Shown piece after piece: positions 34,701 through 49,700 of a DNA stretch of 64,000 nt. A program made the translations under genes and the position numbers. The DNA is from Amphimedon queenslandica (lineage: Eukaryota; Porifera; Demospongiae; Haplosclerida; Niphatidae): contig NW_003546472.1 of NCBI RefSeq assembly GCF_000090795.2, positions 89,713 through 153,712 on the forward strand. The letters run 5' to 3'. Numbering within the stretch: the stretch's first letter is position 1; each line of letters begins with the position of its first letter. The notes under the pieces are model-generated. The model saw only the letters and a program-made list of their open reading frames with translations, searched no databases and was not told the DNA's origin.

Positions 34701-37700
34701 AATGCAAACAATTACAAAATTTCAGTCAAAATCACCTCACACTTTCTACATAACATAAGAACATCAAGGTACATTTTTAAAATGTATTACAAATTGGGGG
34801 TAAACTTGGTGCCATTTTTTGGAAAAAAAACCATGGGTTATACCGTGAGTATTTTAACTTGGCTTGTTTTTAAAATGGCCATAACTCAGATTGTTTGTTG
34901 GAATCAGCTCAAACTCTCTACATAGCAATGATAGCATAAGGCTATCAGTATGTATCAGAAAATGTAATAAATATTTGGGTCGATTTTGGAGCCATTTTTT
35001 GAAAAAAAACAATGGGCTAAACAGTACATAATAAGGTATTTTTGGTTTTTTCTAAAAATTTGTACATAGCATACGGACATCAATTTGTATCATAAAATGT
35101 AATAGTGATTTTGGAGCCATTTAAGTTCTGCTTAAGAACCAATTCTGAAAAAGCCATTTACTATGTCTACATAATCATATAGCATCTGAGTCATAATTAA
35201 AACATGCAATATGGATTTGTATATGGAATGGTTTAGTACTTCATTGTAATTTTTGCTTTTATATTTTTAGATAACACAACATCTTTTTGCATTTAATTTG
35301 GATTTATTTCAGTTGCCAAAAGTGCAAAAGTAACACTGCCAATAATTATAATATACCTGTATTACAGCAAAACTGGTCAAGTGATTACAAAAACATTTGA
35401 TTGCTTGCGTAACTGAATCATATGAAGTATCACAGTTATCACTAGACCAATCACCATACCCACCTATACAGGAATAAGTTAAATCATCAGATTTTAAACT
35501 CTTACTGTTTAAAGATTGATCCCAGAAAACACATTGAGGGAATGAGCCTTTGATAGCCTGTTAAATACAATTATAATAATAACAATAATAATTGCATTAA
35601 TTCTCACAGGATTAAGTTGAAAACTAAGATTGACAGGAGAATCCAGTTCTTTTATAGCATCAAATTCCCTTAATATGCTTGTTGATATCACTACACTGCT
35701 AACATTAAAATAATCAAATTTGCGCCTGAGAAACAGTGAATCAGTTAAAAATACTGCATTGGTGATTCTATTGATATTAGATGAATTTAAATTGCTGCTA
35801 GGCAATGTCACAGAGCCAGTAGAATACACAATGTTTCCTTCAGTTTCAAGAGTTATATTGTACGAATTAACATTTGGCTCAGAGAAGTCTGTGAGATTGA
35901 TGCTTAATGTTTCACGACCAAAGCCTTCAAAATTATTCTCACGAATTGAAACAGCAAAATAAGCATGATTTTTGACAACATGATTTGAAGCATTAGTAAT
36001 ATTAATAATAGCAGCCATATTAGATACAATAGCAAGCATTCTATGGGAAAAGTCAATTCAATGAAAAACTTGATGCTATATTATGTTTCACCTTGATGAG
36101 CTATTAGACAGTGCTTGACTTTCTATTAAAGTCTCTTGATTAACAGCTAATAGATTATCAATTACTTCAAATATTGATGTAATTAACTAAAAAAGATGAT
36201 CATTTTTCATACACTCATTAAAACAACTTTACCATAGTATTTTCAGCAATTTTATTAGTAAATTCAGCAGCAGCTTCCAAAACACTAACAACTGCAGTCA
36301 CTTCAGTAAATCCAATCTCACTGCTGTTACTAGTTATTGCATTAAGCTCTTTAACCATATCAATCACTGGTGCATAACTGACACCAGGAAACAATCGCTA
36401 GATATTGAAAAATAAAAAAAAAGCATAGGAAAAAATATTATTTGCTCACGTCTTTAAGTTGACATATCATTCTAGCTAAATCACTTAATTGACACTTCAT
36501 TACAAAAGGTGCTTGCCACAGAGCTCCAATACTGAAATCACCTCCACAATTGCGAGATGCATTCAAGGTACCACTAGCTGACGTACCATTACTACCGCAT
36601 GGGCAATTAACTACAGCTATTTCTCCAATATTAGTTTCAGGCCATTTGATTGTTAAAGTAAGTTTTGGATCACCAGAATCAGATAATAAGGTTGTAGAGC
36701 TTGTTGGGCAACCATCTATGAAATTAGAATCATTATCAATCATACATAAGTGTTATCAGTTATATCACACAGTAGATATGCTTACCAAATCTTACAACAT
36801 TAGTAATCATTAATCCTAGTGAATTGCCTAAATCCATTTCTATTTGCTGACTAAGCCCATTTCCTTGATTATTTGCAATTAATGTAATTAACAATGATAC
36901 ATTCTCAGGATCATCATCAGGGCTATAGTTAGTAATGAAAAATAATAAGTGAACTGAATCAGCTAATAGTCAGACAAAAATCTTTTACACTAAATTAACT
37001 GCATTAATAATAAGGAGTCTTACTCTATTTCATCACTATTAAGCAACTCTATAAAGAATAAATTAGAATTGCCAATAATCCTGCCAGATAAATTATAATT
37101 TATATCTTCAACCAGTTGTTGAATGGTTCCATTAATCAATTCAAAATCAGTTAAGTTGTCATAGAAATCATCAGTTAGAGACATCACTGCCTTATATTGT
37201 AACACATCTATAAAAAATGACACAGCTTTTTTTGACTCATCACTCAGGATGTGCTCTTACCTTCTATGTTGAGTNNNNNNNNNNNNNNNNNNNNNNNNNN
37301 NNNNNNNNNNNNNNNNNNNNNNNNNNNNNNNNNNNNNNNNNNNNNNNNNNNNNNNNNNNNNNNNNNNNNNNNNNNNNNNNNNNNNNNNNNNNNNNNNNNN
37401 NNNNNNNNNNNNNNNNNNNNNNNNNNNNNNNNNNNNNNNNNNNNNNNNNNNNNNNNNNNNNNNNNNNNNNNNNNNNNNNNNNNNNNNNNNNNNNNNNNNN
37501 NNNNNNNNNNNNNNNNNNNNNNNNNNNNNNNNNNNNNNNNNNNNNNNNNNNNNNNNNNNNNNNNNNNNNNNNNNNNNNNNNNNNNNNNNNNNNNNNNNNN
37601 NNNNNNNNNNNNNNNNNNNNNNNNNNNNNNNNNNNNNNNNNNNNNNNNNNNNNNNNNNNNNNNTCTCTATCACTCCATTATCAGCTCTACATGAATAACT

Positions 37701-40700
37701 GCCAGTGTCAGACATAGTTAGATCAGTAATGATCAGTTCACTGGTCCTCTGCTTTACTTGTGGTATATCATTTATACGAAAGCCATCAGTAACATTTGAT
37801 GATAAAGTGCTTCTTCTGTTTGATTCTGGGATTATATACTTTCCATCTTTTCGCCACACTATATTTGGCACTGGTACTCCATCTGCAGTACAATTAACTG
37901 ATACAGTTTCTCCAACATTTTTTATCTTTTTTTCTCCAATAGTGTTCAATAACTGGGAACCAACACCTGAAAGGTAAGAAGTTTTCTTTCAAAACAATGC
38001 ATTAATTATTGGTAAATATCACTTACTAATATTTTTGCAGATCTGACTTATGAATAAATTTGCTCTTTCTGACTGACCACTATTAAATGTATTCAAGAAC
38101 AGCACTCGTTCTTTATAACCAGTTAGCTTTTCCCAATCAGAAAGTGAACTATTTTTAAAAAATCGAACAGCAAATATATCATAGCCGAGCACTCTGGCCA
38201 TTCTTGCTAAGTCATAAGGTGATGGTTCATGTGAATGAAGACCATCAGTTATTATCACAATAATTTTCCTTGAATTTGGTCTCCCTCTCTTTTTAATTTC
38301 ATTCAGAGTTAAATTCATTGAATAATTTAGATGAGTTGCCAAACCTCTATCATCTTCATCATCTATGCTGATATTTCTAACGATTTGTTTTAATTGTTTT
38401 AAATCAGTGACATTGCCAAGAGGAGAAATAACTTGTGTTCGGTTTGAATTACTGAGCCTAACTATACCAGCATGTGTTGTATTTTTGCCAATTGGTAATT
38501 GATTTAATATTGCACTAGCAAGGTCCTTCACCATTGTGAACTGATTTTTTTGCATACTCGATGATTCTGAAATAAGCAAAACCAAATCAGCATAAACTGA
38601 CTCACACCCTAAAGTATAAAACAAATGAAACATATTAAGCAATGGTCTAATTGTTACATAATTGTATGCATAATAACCTGTTACAGATGTATCCATAATG
38701 TACACAACTGCTGGTTCACTGTTTGATACATTGAGTCTTGACAAACCATAGTAACTGTTGTTCATTAGTTCAACTAAATTAAGAACTTCAAACTCCACAT
38801 AAAAGAATTCTGTAGGTTCTCTAGTAACATCAGGCTTTATTTCAATATTGTAACAAACTGCCTTTGATTCATTTCTAAGTGTCTTGGTTTCAAATTTGGA
38901 GATGTAATCTAAAACAGCTGTAAAATGTACAAAAAATAAAAGACAATTTATGAATTGATAGTTTGGCAAAAAATTTTATGCTTTAAGTTACTACATGTAT
39001 TATGTGTTTGAAAAGGCCAGCCAAGATATCAAGCTGCAGCATGCAAAATGAACAATACAACTTCTCCACCTACCAGTAGCAGCACCATTAACATCACTAG
39101 ACCTTGTTCTGAAATTTATACTAATGTCATCACTAAGCGCTTTTGTAGTCTCTACACAGACTTGAGCATCCATGTCAATATTCTCAGGAAAAGTATATGT
39201 ATCATTTGAAAATTTTATTACAGCAGCTGCACAAGAAAAAGAAATTATAATGATTTAATCAAATCCTTTTAATGCTAACAATATTCCTCAGTTTGAGAAA
39301 TGTTTATGAACGAAATACTCACCATCATCTTCATCAGTGATTGTAATTTTGATTTCTAATGTTGCTGGTATGTGTTCTGGTGCTATTACAGTAATAAGAA
39401 ATGACTCATTCTTTTCAACAATGTCATCATTTATAATCATGAAGGTTGCACAAACTCTGAGATCATCCGATGTGAATGGCACGTCTATAATCTCTGCAAC
39501 AAAGTCACTACCAGATTTAGCTATAAAAATGCTGACTGAAAGTACTATTAGTTCAATTTCTTACCATTAATACTTAATGCACTATCCATGGCTCTGAAAG
39601 TAACATTACTAGTACATGAAAAATTGAAGGTTCTGTTAACACAAACAGTCAAATTTTCTTGACTTTCTGGTGCAAAAATGCTATTAGCTCCTGAAATACT
39701 GTCAGCAAAAACTATGAATAGGAATAGAAATGTTACACATATATATTCATTATTTTAATTTGAATATCACTAATAATCATTACGCATATATAGGAAGGAA
39801 TAGGAATGGCATCAGTAGGAAGCTCATTGATGAGTGAGTTTAATTTATTAATCTTATTATTGCTTACTTTCTGGCAGACTTTCAAATATTGTTACAATAG
39901 ATTTATCAGTAGCTGTCATTTGACCACCACCTAAATCCCCTGTAGCAGTAAAGTTGACATAAAATGTTTCAAGGGGTTCTTTAAAGTCAAAAAAAGGGTC
40001 TTGTATTATTTGAAATTGAACACAAACTTGTGGACTTGACCCAAGAAAGGTAATAGTTTTTGTTTCAGCAACAAAATCAAATATATCTATTAAAAAAGCT
40101 TAAGATAAATGAATGTTATTTATGACTCTATTGTTTGTGATTGAAATATAAATGATAATGGTTACATATTTTAAAAGTATGAATTACCTTCAGCAGCAGA
40201 TTGTGTTGCATCTTCCATAGCTGTAATCTCAAGTTTTAGACTATCAGTAGTATCTCTACTCTTTTCTACACACACATAAACTGAAGTATTGCCCTCGTGC
40301 ACACAATAATTATCAGCAGTAAACTTCACAATATTAGCTAAAAATAGAATGCAAACACAAAAGTAAAAATAATGCCATAAAAATTTGGCATGTTTCAAAA
40401 ATCACTGTTAAAAATAATATGAACAGACTACTATGTGTATATGTAATACCACATGAAGCCTTCTTTTTTATTAAAAATATTAATTTTAACTGTGATGTAC
40501 ATGTATGTTATTCATTAAGCATCAAAACTTACAGTCCACACCAAGAATAGTCAGTTCAACTTCTGATGGTGTCCCAATGTTGATTTTCTGATCTTTAAGA
40601 AAACCAACTAAAAACACTTCATCTAATTCTGAAATGGAGTCACTCAAAAAACTAAAATTAACTGTAGCTGAAAATTCATTGGCAGCAAATTTTATAGTTT

Positions 40701-43700
40701 TTGTTTGATTCTCCAGATCTTCTCCAACTATAAAAAACAAATTATAATATAGATCTATGTGATATTATATAGCTTCTCACTCATTGCTGCGTTAGATTTT
40801 GCTGCAGAGGAAAAAAATTAAAATTTATAAAAGTATGTTAGACTAGCTATCTTACACGACAAAAACGTTCCCACTCGAACTAAACTAGCTTCAGATACAT
40901 CACCAGACCTATACACAGTAACAGATACTAGACCACTCTCTGGTGCTGATGAATTAAGAGGTTCAATACTGTAAAATGTCACTATAGGAAATATAGAACC
41001 CATGAATGAATGCCACACAAGAGTATGACACATTACAAGAATTATAGTAATCTGAATTACCTCCAATGGGTCTCATGCCAAAACCAGCAGGATAAGCATA
41101 ACCTTTAACAAATCTCCAGTCAAACATGATTGCACCAAATGAACAGCTTGGATCAGTATGCTCTAACAAATGAGTTCCTAGATGTTGCATATTAACAGAA
41201 ATACCATAACCACATGAATCAGTGATGTTATCACAGTGAAAAGTATGCCAGTTACTAGCATTTCTTTCAAGTGGAATACCATTATCTAATACAGCACTAG
41301 CATCAAAACAATGAGGTAAAACTGTCACATATACACCTCTGAAAATTGAATAGAGTGTGGGATGAATTGCTACTAAATATCTATTTAGGTACTGACTGAC
41401 AGGTGGCATCCATACCATATCAGGAACTGAATCACGTATCAAATGAAAATATTCAAAATACAGCATCACTGCAAGAGGTTTGTTTGACTGTACAGTACAG
41501 TAGTTTTGAAGACCAATGTTAAAAATACCTCTACTTAAATTCATATGATCTGTTTTTGTGAAGTTTTGAACTAGTACATTTATGGTCACTGAAGTACTAT
41601 TAGCACAAAATATTTTAAAATTAGTACCAATTTCTTTACCAGGGAAAAATTTCAAAAATATAGTTTCATATCCTATAAAAGTAGGTCTAATTGGCCCTAT
41701 CAAAAAGTTGTATCCCCATGTATATGATGGAGGTACTTGTTCAATGAGATAATCACAGTAAGGTGTGTAGCCAGAAACACATGCATGGCCAATCATAAAC
41801 CCTATAGGTTGAATGGCATTAACATCAGTACCAGGTGGCAGAGTAGAAATAGAAGGAGTGTAGTACGTTTTAAACCTAATCTGTGAGGAACAAACTCCAT
41901 GTTGATCAAAAATTCCAAAGTAATCACCAGGAATTGAAGTATTAGAATAAGTAAGCGATACTCCTCCAGCTTCAATTGTATCACAAACCACAATTGCCGC
42001 TACTGTTTGTGAATCTGTATTATAACTATCATTTTTATTCAAAATAGAGTAGTTATACTGTTGAGTAATTGATCCCACATTAAGCAGTGGAACTGCCAAA
42101 AAACTATCTACTGTTGAATTAAAAATACTACGATCTATACTCATACTGAAACAGGAGACTGATATTGTATGTGAACTATTTATTGTTTTAATTTTGATTC
42201 CAGTGAAGTCATTTATATCCCTGCTGTTAAAAAAATCTATTGTCATGTTTGCTACAAGAGGTTGAAAATCTTCAAGTCTACTCTCATTATTGCCTGGTAT
42301 ATATCGATACCATTCTGTATTAATTGATCCTGATTGAACTGTGTTAGTTTTATTGATTCCATTGACTCCTGAACTTATATGATATTGAACAGGAAAGCTT
42401 TCAAGTGTACCAATTTTTATCAAAAATATGGTAGGTATATGTGGTTCAAAAAAAGAGAAACAAAATTTGTTTCCTTCAGTAGTACTACTCTTTGGTACAC
42501 CTAAATAAATTTAAGAATATATTTACTTCATTTTGTTTAAATAGATCTAATACAAACTCATAGTAGACTATTATGCTTCTAATTACAACAATTGATGCAA
42601 TTATATTACAATTAGACTTAGAATAATTGCACAAGAAGTTCCTACATGTAGATTAAACTATAATACTCACACTAGACATAATTCTACACATTGTGCTTTA
42701 CTTGCTCTCACAATTTTCTTTTATGTTCAATTTTTTATTCATTTTAAATGCTGTTATTTATTAGCGATTATACCTTTTAGTCTCCTGTTGATATCAATTG
42801 ATCCCCTAGTACCTATCATAAGAAATTAAATTATAGCTATATTAATCAAATATGGCCTGTAATTGTGCATGCATGATGGAGAGTCTGGCCACACGATATG
42901 TGGTTACTAAATGAGTGACTGCCTGCTTGTTTTAGTAATAACATCATCTCAGTACATGAAATTAAACTAACAACATGCAATGAAAAAGCTTAATTTTTTC
43001 ATAAGTGGATAGAGCTGACAGAGTTGAGAGAGTTTATATAAACTACTGCATTGTAGCCCTTGAAAAAGCTGTGAAGCCTTGTACAAGTAATATACCAAGT
43101 TTATCATAATATAAAATAAAAAAGTTTCAGTCTGAATATTTTGGCATAGCAATTTTTCATCAATTTTTTCACAGTAAGCAATGCACTCACTACAGCTGAA
43201 CAGCTGCAGTCATCAGTAGAAAAGGCTTGTTTGATTACTGTAAATATTTAGTAAGCCTGAGAGTCAGGTGAAAGAGCATGCACTGTATGAGTGTTTTTTT
43301 TAAATTGAACTGCATGCAAATAGGTTTTGCCTAGCTTCATGCATACAAAATTAGATAACCACAGTTCTATACAATTCCCAATAGAAACACAGTCTAATGT
43401 CTGCCTATGCAATTACTACACTGCAAAACATAAGTTGTTAAAACAACCCATGGGTGGTTATACCTCAGTTTCACTAAAAAATTGATTTCTGGAACTGAGG
43501 TAACCCTCTAAGGGTAGTTTTAAACAAAATATTTTGCTGTGTAGTTATCACATAATGAGTTTGATTATAAATGCAATTAAAGAATAATTGGGAAACTTAT
43601 CTATGTAGCTGTTATACTAAAGGATATGGTAATTTTAATTGCCTTGAATGAGTATATTTTGTTGGAATAAATTTTTGTTCTAGAAACTAGTTTCCATCTA

Positions 43701-46700
43701 TTTTTTATTTTGAGCCTGAAATTGTGTACACATGGATGCAAGACACTGAGGAGCATTTGAATGTAGATGGAAATTAATTTTGACAGAAAATAGCTATACC
43801 AGCTATAGTAATGTAATCAATTCTGAGGCTTGTACTAGCATTCTGTGTGATGTTACATTATAAAATACATTATTCAAAAATATGTTTAAAATAATGTCAA
43901 TTGGGGACAAAACTTATTGTTTAAACCTCTCGCAATTGGGTCTTATATAAATTATGCAATGTGGATTACAAAATTAATGAACTTGCAGTAGCATTATTCC
44001 GCATTACCTTTGGAGCATAAGAATTCTTCTTTTTATATCACAAAACTACTAATATAGTTAGTCTCACAGATGCCAGTAATTAAGTAATAGTTAAGACATT
44101 CTATTCATCAAAATTGATTTAATTATAATATTTTTAAAATAACGTTTGCTATCACTGATATTGATATCACACTGCTGCACATTAAATAAATGAGTGTGCT
44201 ATTTATAATATCACACTGCGGTATTGGTGGGAGTGTTCTGTGGGTTTATCACAACTGTTAGGCCTTTGATCTTTGCTGCGACTATACATTAATTTAATTA
44301 TAATGCACCGATTTATAAATAAGTGTCCAATCTTGAAATTTTGAATAAAAAATTAAAATAATTATGTTTTGAGCATAATATCTTCTTACCTATTTTATCA
44401 ACAATGGTTACTGTTATTTGACACTCTGGAGGATGAAACATACCAAGTGAAACATTTGATGTTACATTGATACAAAACTCTTCATTTGGTTCATTGAAAA
44501 TCCTATCTTCAACAGTACTGATATGTGCACAGACCTCAGTATCACCAGGTGGCATTATAACTGCTATAGTTGTATTATCATAATCTTCCTCTATTAGCAT
44601 TAAAAGAAAATTTTTAATTATTTCTTGAGTTTGAGAATAATATTTTATATTGCACAAATTTATTCATATTAGGCTGTTATTGATTAATTAAATTAAAATT
44701 TTAAAATCATTATGAGATCAGAATTGGAACCAAGTTTTTCCGTATAAACTATTGTATCAGGCAATTGTCATAATGAAAGAAACATATCATGTGTAATTTA
44801 AATATCACTAACTGCTAAAATTGGTGCTATTTCAATCAATTATTATAGATCTACCTTGTGCAGGCTGCAATGCTTCTGATTTCTCCATTGGTGTAAAAAG
44901 AAATTCTACTGGTTCTGGATATGAGGAGTCAGCTAATCCTGAGAGTGTTATGCATACTTTAACTTGACTATCCCCCTCTTGTGCCACAACATTGGGACCA
45001 GTTCCAGTACTACTACCACCACCAGTTATAAGTCGAGCTATTAGAAAAATAAGAAGCGTCAAGCATCAAGTTACAAAAATGAAGTAAACAAAATCTATAA
45101 TGTAGAGCACAAAATATAAAAGTATACAAGTACACATAGTTTGATTGCTAAGTATTCTACTTAGTACTCACATAAGCACTTATCCTTACATTCATATGTG
45201 CAATTTTGTACAACATGGCTCCCATGTAGATCTTAGGTACAACCCATAATGACTGAAATTGTGTGGTAAAATATTAGTGTAGGCAACGTTAGAGTATAAG
45301 GGAAGCTATAATGTCACTTTACATACTGAAAAACTTTAAAAAGCCAATGATACTTACTATCACCAAGAATTGTCAGTTCAACTTCTTGGGATGTTCCAAT
45401 ATTAATTTTATGATCATTAATAAACTTAACATCAAAAACTTCATCCTGTTCTGGAAAAAAGTCGTCTATAAAAGTAAAATTAACTGTAGCCAAAAATTCA
45501 TTGGCAGCAAATTGTATAGTTTTTGTTTGATTCTCAAAATCTTCTCCAACTATAAAGCAAAAATAATACTATATGAGTCATATTATAGCCTCTCACTTTT
45601 TGCTGCATTAGATTTTGCTGAAGAAAAAATATTAAAATTTATGATAATTATGATAAAAATAGTTGGCAAGCTCACATGACATAAAGGTTCCCACTTGAAC
45701 TGAACTAGCTTCAGATACATCGCCAGACCTATACACTGTAACAGATACTAGACCATTCTCTGGTGCTGATGAAATAAGAGGCTCAATACTGTAAAATGTC
45801 ACTATGGAAAATACAATACAGGCTTACTATAGTAATAGTATAACATACCTCCAACAGGTCTCATTCCAAAGCCAGCAGGATATGCATAGCCTTTCTTGTA
45901 TCCCCAACCAAACATGATTGCACCAAATGAACAGCTTGAATCAACATGGTTCAACAAATGAGTTCCTTGTGATGTATCAACAGACACACCATAACCACAT
46001 ATATCAGTAACATCATCACAGTGAAAAGTATTCCAGTTAATAGCATTGCTCTCAAGTGGAGCACCATTATCTAATATGGCACTAGCATTAAAACAATGAG
46101 GTAAAACTGTCACATAAATGCCATTACTGGTAAAGGACTGTGAGCGAATAGAGACATCATTAGTTATCAAATATTTGTTGAGATACTGACTGACAGCTGG
46201 TACCCATACCATGGCTGGGTCACCAACATCTTTCACTGAGTTTGAGTTTGCATATTGCATTACAGCAAGAGGTTTTTTTGACTGTATAGTACAATAGCTC
46301 TGAGTAGTAATGTTAAAAATTCCTCTATTTGCAACCAGACGATCTGTCCTCACAAAATTTTCCACAGTAGTATTAACAGTCACAGTAGTATTTACTGTAC
46401 AAAAAATTTTGAAGTAAGTACCAAAGTCTTTTCCAGGAAAAAGCTTCAATATGTATCCAAAATTATTTGCATGAAATGGAGCAGTTAAAAAATTATATCC
46501 CCATGTATAAGAAGGGGGTATTTGCTCTATGAGATGATCACAGCCTACTTGATCAATTGGAACTTGACCACACTCATGACCAGTCATAAATCCAATTGGT
46601 TGAGTGGCTATGACATTAATACTGGAAATTAGATCGTCTGACCCGGTGATAACAGAAGTGTAATGACTTTGAAAAGGTATGGTGGATCCATTATATGGTA

Positions 46701-49700
46701 AAAAGGTTCCTTGAGAAATGAGAGTTGCATTGATGGTTACATTCTCAGCCTCAAGATCATCACACATAGTAATTGTTGCAATAAATGATTCTTTTCCTCC
46801 TGCAGTGAATACTGAATACTGGTAGTCTATTGAAATAATATTTGACATATCAACAATTGGCACAGCAGTAAAACCATCTGATGTCTCAGCTCCATCACTA
46901 AAACCCATCACTGATATCTTATGTGAACTATCTACAGTTTCAACAATAATGCCAGTATCATTCATTGATCTGAGAGGAACCATGCCTTTCACTCTTGGTG
47001 GATTGAAGCTCAAATCAGTTTCAAAGTTACTATAGGAGGTATACTGATACAGTTCTTTGTTTATTTGTCCTGGTTTAACACTACCATTTCTAGCAACACC
47101 ATTAACTTTTGATTTTATACTATATTCAACATCTTCATTTTCTTGTGTACCAATATATATACCGAGTATATTAATGGTGTTTTCCTCATTGTTTTGAAAA
47201 AAAGAAAAACAAAACTTGTTACCTCCATTAGTGTCAATACTAGGAATGCCTATAAAAAGTGATAATTTTACCTAATTTTAAGCAAGTAACTTCCATATTG
47301 TAATTCTAAACATTACGATCAATCATTCGTGGTTTTAATTGTACACATTTTATTTTAATAGCATCACTTTACTTCAATTTACCTTTCAATCTTCTAATTG
47401 TGTCAATTGAATTGGCATTATCTAATGAAAAGAAAAATAGATTATTTTGGCGGTATTATAACTGCAAGTCATTTTAACATAGCAATATACTATGCAGCAC
47501 AAAAACTTCAATGGCTGCGAATTTGCCAAAAAATTTAATTATAGCATATAGCTGGAAAGTTTTGTGGCCAAAAACTTTTGTGGTTTGAAATGTCACCCAA
47601 AAATTAATAACTACATAATATTTGCAGGTTAATGAGAGCGTGGATGCTTTACTGATGATCCACAAAAATGAAAACCATAAATGGACTGGGAGCCACCAAA
47701 CCACAAAAGTTTTTTGCCACAAAACCTTTTGGCTACGGTAATCTAATTCACAAAAGAATCATTTTGGAATGATGATGTTCATCAGGAAATGGTTGAATCC
47801 CAAATGGACTACACATTCTTGAAACCAGATTGTCAGAAAAAATGCATGCTTGAAATTGATAAGATGAGAGCTTTGAAACCATGTGAACATGATTGTCGCC
47901 CATTGTGCAAGGAAAGAGGTAAGATACAAAAAGGTTGTTAGCTGAAGAAACTTTTAATTTCCTACATGGGTGTGGTGAACTTTTTGTAACAGATGACATT
48001 TGCAAGTTAGGTTACCCTATTTTTCTGTTCAAAGTTCCTGTTCATGTAGAAGGCATGCCTATAAATTTGCTAGACTGCTGTCTCATCCCATGGAACCTGA
48101 AAATGGAAAGCTTTTTGTAAAACACATGTGGTTTGGTATTTCTGAGAGCATTCTTTGCTTTTTAGAAAAATGTTATAGAAGCAATAGAAGATAATAATTA
48201 AAATTTAACTGATCATGAGCATTGTGCACTGGAAGACATTCTAAGAAGAGTGACAAATTGTGTAGGTAGTTCAGGCTTAACTACAGCAGGTGTTCAAGGT
48301 ACAATAAATACTCAAATTGTGTGTATTGACACTATAATGAAGTCACTGCCTTCACTCAATCAAAAGATCTGGTAAGTCAGTATCCGGACTTGGTGATTGA
48401 TGACAAAGACAAGTCTCAAACTGATACATGCAGAAAATATACTTGTTCTTCAAAAAAGCTGAGGCAATTTTTAAGGGGGTACTAGTTTGTTATTAGTCAT
48501 GGAGGCCACATTCAAATGTTAACTCCTCGTGACAAGTAAGCATATCAAACTTATCCATTAAATGACATCCCTTACTCTGTACATACATGTAGATCTAAAT
48601 CCCTGTCACAAGTCTTCCTATTTCTCATCAACTTCTTTCTCAAAAAGTCCAATGATGTTCCATTTGAGAATTGGAAAAACATATTCGCTGCATATGATAA
48701 TGTGCAACCTTGACAAGATGAAGGCTGCCAGAAATGATTTGCCATTGCCGCACCCATTCAACAAAATGTGGAAAGCATTATCAAAAATTATTGATTAATT
48801 TCATTTAAAAACCACAAAGGTGACAATTGCAAAGCACTTTATCATCCCAAAAGGCTTAAAGAGGTACACAAAGACTATAATATGCAGGCTTGTGAGCAGA
48901 CTTTTGCTTGGTTGAGTCGGTTTCACAGAATATCGTCATCCATTTTAAGGACACACAATCACTTTTTTCTTCACAGAAGGATAAAGAAGAGAAATGATAG
49001 ATGTTTTGTTACCAAATGACAATTACTGTTGATTATTAAAAGTTTTGATGAATGGTAATGATAATTTAAAATAATGACGTGAGAGCACAAAGCATTTGGA
49101 TTATTGTGGCTATGCTAATAATTGAAATACCTTTTAGCTGTATCCCAAAAAATGCATGGGTCAGCTTATTAACAGAAATACACTTACATGGATTGCTAAC
49201 CTTAAGAGTATAGTAGCCTGGAACTAAATTTTGTTAAATGTGAATAGTGTGAATGTAGCAATATTCACACTATACACAAGAAAATAGGTATGCATTCCTG
49301 TTTCCCTATGTTGTATATCAATGTATACCCTAAATATGTTTTCCACTATATATCACTGTATATCATTGTTTAATTATGTTTACTATAGTGTTTACCACTG
49401 TATTGCCAATGTTTATTAGTGCTTAGCCATGTTTACTACATAGCTATATCATCGTTTGCCTATGTTTACCTGTGTTTAATACTATATAGTTATCACTGTA
49501 TATCATTGTTTAATTATGTTTACTGTAGTGTTTACCACTGTATTGCCGATGTTTATTAGTGCTTAGCCATGTTTACTACATAGCTATATCATTGTTTGCC
49601 TATGTTTACCTGTGTTTAATACTATACATCACTGTTTACTTATGTCGTTAACTATACATCATTGTTCACCTATGTTTATCAATCGTTACCATTAATGTTT

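Noticed and set aside
37217-37949. Long open frames through 37217-37949 on both strands
   Set aside because: They exist only because the Ns translate as unknown residues; the real coding is the minus-strand Ig exon to 37664.
42774-45062. Two separate tandem receptor genes instead of one
   Set aside because: No signal peptide, start or stop was found between the modules, and the exon at 44390 joins in phase to the 39-nt exon at 42812.
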